From Pelobacter sp. (GTDB taxonomy: Bacteria > Desulfobacterota > Desulfuromonadia > Geobacterales > Pseudopelobacteraceae), in the NCBI GenBank assembly GCA_030824515.1, contig JAVBXN010000026.1, positions 1-64,000 of the forward strand: a DNA stretch of 64,000 nt, written 5' to 3'. The translations under genes were made by a program, and so were the position numbers. Within the stretch, counting starts at the first letter, position 1. Every line of letters starts with the position of its first letter. Of this stretch, positions 53,542-62,006 are shown piece after piece. The notes under the pieces are model-generated. The model was not told the DNA's origin, did not search any database, and was given only the letters and a program-made list of their open reading frames with translations.

Positions 53542-53799
53542 TCATTTCTCCGCCTCAACCTCTTTGAGCATCTCCAGTCCGAAATTTTTGGCCCGCCCGC
53601 CGGGGGCGATCATTCCGTAGGCAATCGCCTCACGCAGTTCGGCCTCGCTGGCGCCTTCCGACTTCGCGACCGCGAAGTGTTTCTTAAATCAGGTAGGACA
53701 GCCGACCGCAATGGCGCATCCGACCCGGATCAATTCTCTAACCCGCCCGTCCAGGACCTCTTCATACTCGTAATCGAGAAACTTTTTGCGAATATTCAT
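53542..53799 (-). CDS. Candidate selenoprotein: AhpD/CMD-like redox protein with CPTU motif
   Basis: Translation from the ATG at 53799, which has a perfect AGGAGG 8 bases upstream, gives 85 residues if the in-frame TGA at 53689-53691 (codon 37) is read as selenocysteine. Around it the sequence is GCAIAVGCPTUFKKHFAVAKSEGASEAELREAIAYGM, the carboxymuconolactone-decarboxylase/AhpD core in which a CxxC pair plus a following His forms the thiol-redox site; here the second Cys is U. Similarity of the fold continues smoothly on both sides of the TGA in the same frame, so this is not a decayed gene. A hairpin with GGUC loop follows the UGA. It lies 14 bases behind glnE and may be co-transcribed. AhpD-like selenoproteins with CxxU are known. 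Likely role: peroxide or thiol reduction. Confidence 0.88.
53661..53678 (-). promoter_or_regulatory. Bacterial SECIS element
   Basis: On the minus strand, ten bases after the UGA, ACTTCGC-GGTC-GCGAAGT forms a perfect 7-bp stem with a GGUC apical loop. The loop, the GU in it, and the 17-base UGA-to-loop distance fit bacterial SECIS elements read by SelB (as in formate dehydrogenase genes). Confidence 0.85.
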
Positions 53800-53813
53800 A
53801 ACCAAACCCTCCT

Positions 53814-56800
53814 TTAATCGGTCGATACACTGAAAATACGGTGGTATACATCCCGGATTTTGCCGGTGGTCTCCTCGTAATCGCTGATCAGAACCGCTCC
53901 CGGGTTTTTCAGTTTGGGGTCGTACCCCAGGCGGCGGGCGAGTTTGTTCATGTAGTTTTTGGGGCCGGTCAGGTCATTGACCGAATAGTCGTGGATGATT
54001 CGCAGGCGGTTTTCCAGTTTGCGCAGAAACTTGTAGCCGCTTAGCAGGGTCTCGTCGTCGCCCTTGGGCAACAGATCCAGAGTGCTGATCTCCTTGAGGG
54101 CCAGTACCGTGTTGGTGGTGCGCAGCTCCGGATATTGGCAGCCATGGCGCAGTTGCAGATACTGAACTGCAAATTCCACGTCCACCATGCCCCCGCGACC
54201 GGTCTTGATGTTGTAGCTGCCGTCTTTTTCCCTGGCCAGTTCGTTTTCCATCCTCATTCGTAGCCGATGAATCTCGTCCCGCCCTTCATCATCTATCGTC
54301 GCCCCGTAGACAGTGTGGCGGATGACGTCGTGCAGCTGGCCGGCCAGCAGTTGATCCCCCAGCACCACCCGTGCCTTGGTGAGGGCCTGGCGTTCCCAGA
54401 TCTGGGCATCCTTGCGGTGATATTCCAGGAACGAATCCAGCGAAGTCACCAGCGGTCCGGCATTGCCGGAAGGTCTCAGGCGGGTGTCGATCTTGTAGAC
54501 ATACCCTTCGCGGGTCTGCATCGTCAGGATCGAGATGATTTTCTGAGCCAGTTTGGCAAAATATTCATGATTGGAAATCTGCTTTTCGCCATCGGTGTAA
54601 CCCTGATGATCGTAGACAAAAATGATATCCAGGTCGGAGTGGTAGTTCAGATCGCCACCACCCAGTTTGCCCATGCCGATGATCGCCAGGTTCGCCTCGA
54701 TGGAGGAGCCTTCATACCGATAGATCGGTTTTCCGAAGCGCTTCAGCTCGGCCAACGCCATGCGGTATGCCGCCGCCAGGCAGGTCTCGCCCAGCAGGCT
54801 GAGCTGTGCGGTTACTTCACCCTGCAGCAGTCGGCCATGAATGTCATTCAGACCGATGCGCAAGAACTCCTCGTTGCGGTATCGCCTAAGGACATCCAGG
54901 CGGTCCTCGAAATAGTCGCTCTGTTCAAGCAGAATATCAAGTTCCGCGTCCATGATCTCTCTTGTTTTGGCGATAGACACGGCGTTGCTGGCAACCATGC
55001 TGTCCAGAAGTTCAGGATGGCTGATCAGGATCTTGGAGAGAAACTCGGACATGCCGAACAGCGACACCAGCAGTTTGCGCGTTTCGCGGTTTTCGGCCAG
55101 AAGGGCGTAATAAGAGGGTCGGCTGGCAATTACCGACAGAAAACGCTCCAGATTGCACAGCGCCATATCGGGGGCGTGGGAGTCGAATACTTTCTGCAGC
55201 AGAAGCGGAGTGATCTTTTCCAGCAGCCGGCGGCTCCTCTCGGTCAGATTGCCCTTGACCGGACCACGGCGCAGCGAGGAGAGGTTCTCGTAAGCACGAT
55301 CCACATCCTCGAAGCGTCGTTCGGCCAACATATCCTTGACCAGATCGGAATCGGCCCGGTGATCGAGAAACAGCAATGTATCCGGGTTCAGATCCTGCTG
55401 CAGTTTTTCATCCCTGGAATGGAACAGGGTGCCGTAAATCACGGAGACATTTCCGCGGTGTTCCTCCAGCATTTCCTGGAATCGCTCCAGGCCGTTGGAG
55501 CGGAGATAACCGCAGCGCCGCGCCAGTGCCATGATCTCGTCCGGCTTGGTCGGAAGGCTGTGGGTCTGGCGTTCCTGAACGACCTGGATGCGGTGTTCGG
55601 TGGAGCGCAGAAAACGGTAGGCGTCACGCAGTTTAAGGTGGTCATCCTCGTTTATCAGGCGGGCCGCCAACAGTGTGTCCAGAGCCTTGAGCGAATTGCG
55701 TTCCCGCAGACGCGGGTTCTTTCCGGCGTAGACCAACTGCAGGGCCTGGATGAAGAATTCGATCTCGCGGATACCGCCCCGTCCCAGCTTCAGGTTGCTC
55801 TCGCCTTCCCTTGAGCGGGCCAGGGAGGCGTCGATTTTCTGTTTCATATGCTTCATATCCTCGATCAGGTTGTAATCGAGGTACTTGCGATATACAAAAG
55901 GTTGCAGCATCTTCAGCAGCAGCTCGCCCAGTTTCAGCGAACCGGCCACCGGTCGCGCTTTGAGCATCGCGGTGCGCTCCCAGGACTGCCCCCAGGATTC
56001 GTAATAGATCTCGGCCGAACGGAGCGATACCGCCATGTCGCCCGATTTGCCTTCCGGGCGCAGGCCGACGTCCACCCTGAAGACAAAACCGTCCTCGGTT
56101 ACCTGCGACAGCGCCTTGCTGACCAACTCCCCCAGTTTGTTGAAATAGGTGTGCAGCGACACGACCCCTTTTCTGGACCCGGAACCGTTTTCGACCCCCG
56201 AGGTTTCCCCCTTGTCGGATTCATAAAAATAGATGATGTCTATGTCGGAGGAAAAATTAAGTTCCCTTCCGCCAAGTTTGCCCATTCCGATCACAGTCAT
56301 CTCGGCTTCGCGCAGTCCGTCAGGGATCACCATCATCGGCCGGCCGTATTCCCTGATCAGGCAGCGCCGGCAGACTTCGCAGGCCATCTGCAGCGATGCG
56401 GCTGCCAGGCTGGAAAGTTCATCGGTGACCTCTTCCAGAGCTGCCAGGCCGTTCAGGTCACGGGAGGCGATGCGCAGGATCTCGGATCGCTTGAAGAGTC
56501 GCAACTGCTTCTGCAATTCAGCGAAATCGGCAGAATCATCGATCCGGGAGCGTATCGCGGACAGCATGTCTTCGGCGCTGCGCGAGACGTCGATGTTATT
56601 TTCAAGAAACAGTTTTCGCAGAGCATCAGGGGTTTTGTAAATCAGGTTGACCAGAAATGGTGACGAACCGCAAACCAGGATAAACTGGGCCAGTCGCCTC
56701 TTGCGCAGCGCCAGTTCCGTAAGGTCGGCCGGCGGAATCACCCCCGCCAGACGCTCGAATGCGTTCAGCGCCATATCCGGAGTTGGGGTCAGCAGCGAAT

Positions 56801-56987
56801 TGATGACGATCCGGTGCAGTTCATCCACGCTGAACAGCGGTTGGAGCAGCAGAATATTGTCCGCGGAACGGGCGCCGTATTGATAACCGTGCGATTCCAG
56901 GAAAAGTGCCAGTTCCCGTACCCGGTCAAGCGGGTCGGCGATGGTGATGATACGATGGAAGTCATGGGAGAAGCGTTCTACATGCAT
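53814..56987 (-). CDS. glnE: Bifunctional glutamine synthetase adenylyltransferase/deadenylase
   Basis: A 1057-residue enzyme that adds AMP to, and removes it from, glutamine synthetase in response to PII and glutamine. It contains the two nucleotidyltransferase halves expected: GMGKLGGRELNFSSDIDIIYFYE (deadenylase half, about residue 240) and GMGKLGGGDLNYHSDLDIIFVYD (adenylylating half, about 770), each with the G-S/x-D-x-D metal motif, and KTGRGGMVDVEF near the end. The ATG at 56987 starts 2 bases after the mtnA stop; an in-frame ATG at 57029 overlaps mtnA. Length is slightly above that of E. coli GlnE. It is probably translated together with mtnA. Confidence 0.96.
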   Translation of the reverse strand: MHVERFSHDFHRIITIADPLDRVRELALFLESHGYQYGARSADNILLLQPLFSVDELHRIVINSLLTPTPDMALNAFERLAGVIPPADLTELALRKRRLAQFILVCGSSPFLVNLIYKTPDALRKLFLENNIDVSRSAEDMLSAIRSRIDDSADFAELQKQLRLFKRSEILRIASRDLNGLAALEEVTDELSSLAAASLQMACEVCRRCLIREYGRPMMVIPDGLREAEMTVIGMGKLGGRELNFSSDIDIIYFYESDKGETSGVENGSGSRKGVVSLHTYFNKLGELVSKALSQVTEDGFVFRVDVGLRPEGKSGDMAVSLRSAEIYYESWGQSWERTAMLKARPVAGSLKLGELLLKMLQPFVYRKYLDYNLIEDMKHMKQKIDASLARSREGESNLKLGRGGIREIEFFIQALQLVYAGKNPRLRERNSLKALDTLLAARLINEDDHLKLRDAYRFLRSTEHRIQVVQERQTHSLPTKPDEIMALARRCGYLRSNGLERFQEMLEEHRGNVSVIYGTLFHSRDEKLQQDLNPDTLLFLDHRADSDLVKDMLAERRFEDVDRAYENLSSLRRGPVKGNLTERSRRLLEKITPLLLQKVFDSHAPDMALCNLERFLSVIASRPSYYALLAENRETRKLLVSLFGMSEFLSKILISHPELLDSMVASNAVSIAKTREIMDAELDILLEQSDYFEDRLDVLRRYRNEEFLRIGLNDIHGRLLQGEVTAQLSLLGETCLAAAYRMALAELKRFGKPIYRYEGSSIEANLAIIGMGKLGGGDLNYHSDLDIIFVYDHQGYTDGEKQISNHEYFAKLAQKIISILTMQTREGYVYKIDTRLRPSGNAGPLVTSLDSFLEYHRKDAQIWERQALTKARVVLGDQLLAGQLHDVIRHTVYGATIDDEGRDEIHRLRMRMENELAREKDGSYNIKTGRGGMVDVEFAVQYLQLRHGCQYPELRTTNTVLALKEISTLDLLPKGDDETLLSGYKFLRKLENRLRIIHDYSVNDLTGPKNYMNKLARRLGYDPKLKNPGAVLISDYEETTGKIRDVYHRIFSVSTD

Positions 56988-56988
56988 G

Positions 56989-58029
56989 TTATTTACCCGC
57001 AACCTTGCGCAATCCGGCGCGATAGTCATCCTTGACGATGCCGTTCTCAGTTATGATGGCTGTTATGAAGCGGGCCGGAGTCACGTCAAAGGCCGGATTG
57101 CGGACATTGACCCCTTCCGGTGCAATTGCGATGCCCTTGATGTGCGTCACCTCAATGCCGGGACGTTCCTCGATCGGTATCTTGCTGCCGTCAGCGAGCG
57201 TCAGGTCGAGCGTCGATACCGGCGCCGCCACATAGAAGGGGATGTTGTTTTCTTTGGCAAGGACCGCAACCGAATAGGTGCCGATCTTGTTGGCTGTATC
57301 GCCATTGGCGGCGATCCTGTCCGCGCCGACCACGCAGCAGGTGATTTCGCCCTTGCTCATGAAGAAACCGGCCATGTTGTCCGATATCAGGGTGGTCGGG
57401 ATGCCATCCTTTAGCAGCTCCCAGGCTGTCAGGCGTGCGCCCTGCAACCAGGGGCGGGTCTCGTCGGCAAAGACCTGGATCTTTTTGCCGGCCTCATGGG
57501 CGGCGCGAATCACCCCCAGGGCGGTGCCGTAGCCGGCCGTGGCCAGCCCGCCGGCATTGCAGTGGGTCAGCACCGTGGCTCCCTCTGGGATCAAGGTTGC
57601 ACCCCACTTGCCAATGTTCCTGCAGATGGTCAGGTCCTCCTGCTCGATCCTGATCGCTTCCTTTTTGAGGCTTTCACGGATCTTGTCGAGGTTCTTGTCG
57701 CGGTTTTGCTCAGCGACCCGCTTCATGCGCTCGATGCCCCAGAAAAGATTGACCGCGGTGGGGCGGGTGCGGGCCAGCACGTCGCAGACGTTTTCCAGCT
57801 GGCGAAAGAAGGACTCATGGGTGTCGGCGATGATCTCCCGCGCCCCCAGCGCAACTCCCATGGCAGCGGCCACGCCGATGGCGGGCGCTCCGCGGATGAT
57901 CATGCCCCGTATCGCATCGGCGACGGATTTGAAATCGGTATAGGTGTTGTAGACCTCTTCGCCGGGCAGGCGGGTCTGATCAATCATTATCACGGTATCG
58001 TCGCGCCACTCGATTGTACGGAAAGACAT
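56989..58029 (-). CDS. mtnA: Methylthioribose-1-phosphate isomerase
   Basis: A 346-residue enzyme of the methionine salvage pathway, converting S-methyl-5-thioribose 1-phosphate to the ribulose form; it is a relative of eIF2B subunits. Family marks include [32 protein letters not shown] (catalytic Cys), [18 protein letters not shown] (catalytic Asp in the neighbouring [19 protein letters not shown]) and [12 protein letters not shown]. The length is standard. No mtnB or mtnC is nearby. It is the first gene of the unit that continues into glnE. Confidence 0.96.
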   Translation of the reverse strand: MSFRTIEWRDDTVIMIDQTRLPGEEVYNTYTDFKSVADAIRGMIIRGAPAIGVAAAMGVALGAREIIADTHESFFRQLENVCDVLARTRPTAVNLFWGIERMKRVAEQNRDKNLDKIRESLKKEAIRIEQEDLTICRNIGKWGATLIPEGATVLTHCNAGGLATAGYGTALGVIRAAHEAGKKIQVFADETRPWLQGARLTAWELLKDGIPTTLISDNMAGFFMSKGEITCCVVGADRIAANGDTANKIGTYSVAVLAKENNIPFYVAAPVSTLDLTLADGSKIPIEERPGIEVTHIKGIAIAPEGVNVRNPAFDVTPARFITAIITENGIVKDDYRAGLRKVAGK

Positions 58030-58274
58030 ATAAGTGAACTCCTTAGGCCGGTTGGATGTCGTCTGCTGTATTTGGTTCTGTCGTAAATGATCCGACCGCG
58101 CCTTTTCGCTGAATATCAGCTGAAAGGTTGGGATCAGCTGCTATTAATACCACGGAGCAGCTGAATCAGGCAATATTTTCCCGACCGTTTTATCTTGCCT
58201 CGTCGGAAGCCATGCTGCTATAAATCCGGCACTAAAGCAGGTCGATGCATTGAAAAACGTTCTATCGGGAACAT

Positions 58275-59222
58275 ATGGCTAACAAGAATGGAAATATTCC
58301 CAAACTCCTGATTATCTGCGGCCCGACAGCCTCCGGCAAGAGCGAGCTGGCATTGAAGCTGGCCCGTGAGCTGGATGCCGAGATTATCAACGCCGACTCG
58401 ATGCAGGTCTACCGTGGACTGGACATAGGCACTGCCAAGCCGTCCCGCGAACAACTGGCCGAGGTTCCCCATCATCTGGTCGATGTGGTTGAGCCGGACG
58501 GGAGCTTTTCGGCGGCGGATTTTGCCATGGCGGCCGATGCCGCGATCTGCGAAATCAGCTCTTGCGGCAAGCGTGCCATAGTGGTCGGTGGCACCGGCCT
58601 CTACATCCGCGCCCTGCTGAAGGGGCTGGTGGACTCCCCCGGCGGTTCCGCCGAGATGCGCGCCGCATTGCAGGATGAGGCCAACCGCTCAGGCAACGCG
58701 GCCATGCTGGAAAAATTGCGGCTGGTGGACCCGCAGCTGGCCGCCGGACTGCACCCGAACAACCTGGTCAGGATCATTCGTGCCCTGGAAGTGCATCAGT
58801 TGACCGGTGTCCCGCTCTCCCGCCATCAGCAGGAGCATGCCTTTTCAACGCAGCGCTATCACAGCCTGCAGATCGGCATCTCGGTCGAGCGTGCCGAACT
58901 GTACGAACGAATAGAGCGGCGAGTCGAACGCATGCTTGCCGACGGCCTTCTGGACGAGGTGCGCGGACTGCTGTCGGCCGGTTTCGCACGTGAACTGAAG
59001 GCGCTGCGTTCAATCGGATACAAGGAATCCATCGCCCATGTCCTGGGCGAAATTCCCCTGGAAGAGGCTGTCCGCCTGATCAAACGTGATACCCGCCATT
59101 ATGCCAAGCGCCAGTTGACATGGTTCAAGGCGGACCCAAATATATTATGGTTTGAATATCCGGAAAAGTTTGATACTATTTTGCAGCATGTAATTGAATT
59201 TTATGAAAGACGGGAGGCGTAA
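58275..59222 (+). CDS. miaA: tRNA dimethylallyltransferase
   Basis: A 315-residue enzyme that adds a dimethylallyl group to A37 of tRNAs reading UNN codons. It has the P-loop GPTASGKSELAL near residue 13, INADSMQVYRGLDIGTAKP (substrate-binding), VGGTGLYIRALLKGL and DTRHYAKRQLTWF (tRNA-binding) near the C-terminus. The ribosome site is weak (GGGA). It lies 4 bases before hfq, the arrangement known from many Gram-negative bacteria. The 245-base upstream gap to mtnA must hold a divergent promoter for both. Confidence 0.97.
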   Translation: MANKNGNIPKLLIICGPTASGKSELALKLARELDAEIINADSMQVYRGLDIGTAKPSREQLAEVPHHLVDVVEPDGSFSAADFAMAADAAICEISSCGKRAIVVGGTGLYIRALLKGLVDSPGGSAEMRAALQDEANRSGNAAMLEKLRLVDPQLAAGLHPNNLVRIIRALEVHQLTGVPLSRHQQEHAFSTQRYHSLQIGISVERAELYERIERRVERMLADGLLDEVRGLLSAGFARELKALRSIGYKESIAHVLGEIPLEEAVRLIKRDTRHYAKRQLTWFKADPNILWFEYPEKFDTILQHVIEFYERREA

Positions 59223-59226
59223 AAAG

Positions 59227-59451
59227 ATGGCTAAAGCACCTTTCAATATCCAGGATCAGTATCTCAACCAGGCCCGCAAGGAGCGGGTGCGCGTTGCGAT
59301 TATCATGATGTCGGGTGACAAGCTGGAAGGGTTCATAAAGTCTTTCGACAATTTCTCGGTGTTGCTGGATTCCAACGGCGATATCCTGATCTACAAACAC
59401 GCCATTTCCACCATAACCTCGGCGGATGGTTCCTTCCGGCTGCACCAGTAG
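59227..59451 (+). CDS. hfq: RNA chaperone Hfq
   Basis: A 74-residue Sm-like protein that forms hexameric rings and pairs small RNAs with mRNAs. The start MAKAPFNIQDQYLNQARKER is fixed by GGGAGG 8 bases upstream. The Sm1 motif (VRVAIIMMSGDKLEGFIKSFDNFSVLLDS) and Sm2 motif (IYKHAISTI) are complete, with the usual KHA and no C-terminal extension, which is the short form seen in delta-proteobacteria. It lies 4 bases after miaA and is followed by a terminator. Confidence 0.97.
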   Translation: MAKAPFNIQDQYLNQARKERVRVAIIMMSGDKLEGFIKSFDNFSVLLDSNGDILIYKHAISTITSADGSFRLHQ

Positions 59452-59462
59452 CCTCCTCAAAC

Positions 59463-59492
59463 AGCCCCCCGGCTCTCAGTCGCGGGGGCTTT
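59463..59492 (+). terminator. Rho-independent terminator after hfq
   Basis: AGCCCCC pairs with GGGGGCT across a 14-base loop (59463-59490) followed by TT. It lies 12 bases after the hfq stop and before the permease gene. Confidence 0.78.
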
Positions 59493-59510
59493 CCGGTGGT
59501 AGACGATCCC

Positions 59511-60584
59511 ATGCAAAAAAGTTCCAGAATCCTCCTGACCTTCGCACTGTTGCTGCTGGTTCTGACCGCGGCCGCGCTCTATTACTCTTCGGCGGTGTTC
59601 CTGCAACTGTTCATCGCTTTTGCGCTGGCTTACATCCTGAATCCGGCGGTGGCTTTTCTGGAACTGAAAGGTGTCAGGCGGCTCTACGGAATTCTGGTCG
59701 TATTCACTCTCGCAATGGTAATCAGCGCCGGATTCACGGTTTTCATGGTTGCATCGATCAGTGACGAATTCTCCAAGATGCAGCTCAACCTGCCGGCCTA
59801 TGCCAACCATCTCTATGAAATCACTCCGCCGGCGGTCAAGGCTTATCTGAATATCGAGACTCCCGACAAACTGGCATTGCGGATGAGTGAACTGTTGCAG
59901 CAGGCGCGCGGCGCCGCACCCGACCTGCTGAAACCGTTGCTGGCTTTTTTGCAGAAGGCGCTGACTTCGACCATTTCCGTGCTCGTCGCCGTTCTGGGCT
60001 ATCTGATCATCCCGGTCTACCTGTTCTATCTGCTTTTTGACCTGCCACGGCTAAAGCAGTTCATAGAATCTTTCATACCGGAACGCTTTCGCGGCTGCTA
60101 CACCGAAAAGCTGGCCGAGGTGGACAATGTGCTGTCCGGATTCGTGCGCGGCCAGCTTTCAGTCTGCGCCATCCTGGCGCTGCTGTACAGCATCGGACTG
60201 TATTTCATCGGCATTGACCTGGCGATCGCGATCGGCACGCTGGCCGGAATTACGTTTATCATCCCCTATGTCGGCACCATCATCGGCATCTGCCTCTCGG
60301 TAGTGATGGCGCTGCTCAAGTTCAACGACATTCTGCATCCGCTGCTCTGTCTGGGGTGGTTCAGCCTGGTACAGTTACTGGAGGGGATGGTGATTACCCC
60401 CAAGGTGGTCGGTGATACGGTCGGCCTGCATCCGCTGGTAGCGATCGTCGCGCTCCTGATCGGAGGCCAGCTGTTCGGAATCATCGGCATGCTGCTGGCG
60501 GTGCCGGTAACCGCGGTGATGCAGGTGTTTCTGCGATCCCTGGCGGCCTACTACCGCGATTCCGAATTCTTTCGGGGGGCCTGA
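59511..60584 (+). CDS. AI-2E family permease
   Basis: A 357-residue inner-membrane protein with about eight hydrophobic helices, starting at residues 8-27 (RILLTFALLLLVLTAAALYY). The family pattern is clear: LFIAFALAYILNPAVAFLE, the cytoplasmic-loop-flanked helices around YLIIPVYLFYLLFDLPRL, and the C-terminal GVVGDTVGLHPLVAIVALLIGGQLFGIIGMLLAVPVTAVMQV-type block near residues 300-345. Members are named after an AI-2 exporter but most have other, often ion or drug, substrates. The ATG at 59511 is preferred to an in-frame GTG at 59496. Its last base overlaps the start of the DUF512 gene. Confidence 0.87.
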   Translation: MQKSSRILLTFALLLLVLTAAALYYSSAVFLQLFIAFALAYILNPAVAFLELKGVRRLYGILVVFTLAMVISAGFTVFMVASISDEFSKMQLNLPAYANHLYEITPPAVKAYLNIETPDKLALRMSELLQQARGAAPDLLKPLLAFLQKALTSTISVLVAVLGYLIIPVYLFYLLFDLPRLKQFIESFIPERFRGCYTEKLAEVDNVLSGFVRGQLSVCAILALLYSIGLYFIGIDLAIAIGTLAGITFIIPYVGTIIGICLSVVMALLKFNDILHPLLCLGWFSLVQLLEGMVITPKVVGDTVGLHPLVAIVALLIGGQLFGIIGMLLAVPVTAVMQVFLRSLAAYYRDSEFFRGA

Positions 60585-61900
60585 TGAAAGGCCTGCTGGT
60601 GGAGTCCGTGGCCCACGGGTCAATTGCCGAGGAGCTGGAGCTGCGGGCCGGCGACCGCTTGCTGGCGGTCAACGGCCATGCGCTGCGGGATATCATCGAT
60701 TACAGCTATTACACATCCTGCGACGACGAACTGCTGCTGGAGGTCGAAAAACCTGATGGTGAACTGTGGGAGCTGGAGCTGCAGCGGGAAACCGGCGAGC
60801 CGCTGGGACTGACTTTTCCCGCTCCGGCCCCGGCACGCTGCGCCAACAACTGCGTCTTCTGCTTTGTGCACCAACTCCCCAAAGGGCTGCGCAAGCCGCT
60901 CTATGTCAAGGACGAGGATTACCGCCTCTCGTTTCTTAACGGCAACTACGTTACCCTGGCCAACCTGAAACCCGCCGCCCTGTCCCGGATCATCGAACAG
61001 CGTCTTTCCCCGCTTTACATCTCGGTGCATGCCACCAATCCGAACCTTCGTGAACAGCTGCTGGGCAAAACGGGAATACCACCTGTCATGGATCAGCTGC
61101 AACTGCTGGCCGCAGCCGGTATCGCAATGCACACCCAGGTCGTGCTCTGTCCGGGGCTTAACGATGGCGCCGAACTGGAACGCACCGTGGCAGATCTGGC
61201 CGGCCTGTTTCCGGCGGTGCGATCGCTGGCGATCGTGCCGTTGGGGTTGACCGATCATCGTGCCAACCTGCCGCGGCTGACTCCGGTAGATGCCATTTAC
61301 GCCCGTGAGTTCGTCTCGATTTGGGAGCCGCTGGCCAGGAAGCTGCGCCGGCAGCTGGGAGAGCCGTTCCTCTTTCTGGCGGACGAATTCTATCTCAAGG
61401 CAGGGCTGCCGTTTCCGCCAATCAGGGAGTACGGCGACTTCCCGCAGATTGAGAACGGGGTCGGCATGGCTCCGCTTTTTGCCCGGGAGGCCGGGCAGGC
61501 GCTGCGCCGCGCCCGCCCTGTGGCTTCGTTCCGGGCGACGGTCGTTACCGGGGTCTCGGCCGCCGGATTTGTCGGTGAATTCCTGGGCAGGCTGTCGGAA
61601 AAGACCGGTCTGGAACTGGTGACGCTGGCTGTGGAAAACAGGCTGTTCGGTTCCTCGGTTACCGTCAGCGGCCTGCTGGCCGGTAACGATATTGTCGCCG
61701 CGCTGGCCGGGCACGAAACAGGCGCAGCGCTGCTGGTGCCGGATGTGATGCTCAAAGAAGGGGAGGGGGTCTTCCTGGACGACGTGACGCTGGAGGAGTT
61801 GCAGCGGCGGTGCGTCTGCCGGGTGATTGTTTTCGACTCCACGCCGCGCGGCTGCTACCGAGCTCTGGTAGCTCTGCAAAGGTCGATGAAAAGTTCTTAG
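60584..61900 (+). CDS. DUF512 radical-SAM-like Fe-S protein with PDZ domain
   Basis: A 438-residue cytoplasmic protein. Residues 1-75 are a PDZ-like domain (VAHGSIAEELELRAGDRLLAVNGHAL). The core has the cluster CANNCVFCFVHQLPKGLRKPLYVKDEDYRLSFLNGNYVTLANL, a CxxxCxxC radical-SAM-type motif, in the YtqA/DUF512 family (putative Fe-S oxidoreductase), followed by ISVHATNPNLREQLLG and the DUF512 domain near residues 300-430 (VVTGVSAAGFVGEF, SGLLAGNDIVAAL). Function is unknown; the family is common in clostridia and delta-proteobacteria. It starts on the last base of the permease gene. Confidence 0.87.
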   Translation: MKGLLVESVAHGSIAEELELRAGDRLLAVNGHALRDIIDYSYYTSCDDELLLEVEKPDGELWELELQRETGEPLGLTFPAPAPARCANNCVFCFVHQLPKGLRKPLYVKDEDYRLSFLNGNYVTLANLKPAALSRIIEQRLSPLYISVHATNPNLREQLLGKTGIPPVMDQLQLLAAAGIAMHTQVVLCPGLNDGAELERTVADLAGLFPAVRSLAIVPLGLTDHRANLPRLTPVDAIYAREFVSIWEPLARKLRRQLGEPFLFLADEFYLKAGLPFPPIREYGDFPQIENGVGMAPLFAREAGQALRRARPVASFRATVVTGVSAAGFVGEFLGRLSEKTGLELVTLAVENRLFGSSVTVSGLLAGNDIVAALAGHETGAALLVPDVMLKEGEGVFLDDVTLEELQRRCVCRVIVFDSTPRGCYRALVALQRSMKSS

Positions 61901-61929
61901 GGACTCGGAATTGTAAGTTCTGAGTCCCT
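61899..61929 (+). terminator. Hairpin after the DUF512 gene
   Basis: AGGGACTC pairs with GAGTCCCT and GAA with TTC around a short loop; the stem begins within the stop codon of the DUF512 gene. No long U-run follows (TTAAGC), so termination is plausible but not certain. Confidence 0.5.
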
Positions 61930-62006
61930 TAAGCTGATTGAAGATGCAACCTGATTGATGTATTGACTAAAACATAAATCGAACCAGTAGGTATATTGAT
62001 AACACC

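Noticed and set aside
53542-53799. Reading the CMD-like gene as a pseudogene with a premature stop
   Set aside because: The frame, ribosome site and family sequence are intact on both sides of the TGA, the TGA replaces exactly the second Cys of CxxC, and a SECIS-like hairpin follows. Decay would not give this combination.
54267-55814. Plus-strand ORF of 515 codons
   Set aside because: It lies fully opposite glnE, whose motifs are complete on the minus strand; the plus-strand text shows no family motif.
60620-61879. Minus-strand ORF of 419 codons opposite the DUF512 gene
   Set aside because: The plus-strand product has PDZ, Fe-S and DUF512 motifs; the minus-strand text is Gln/Arg/Gly-rich without motifs.
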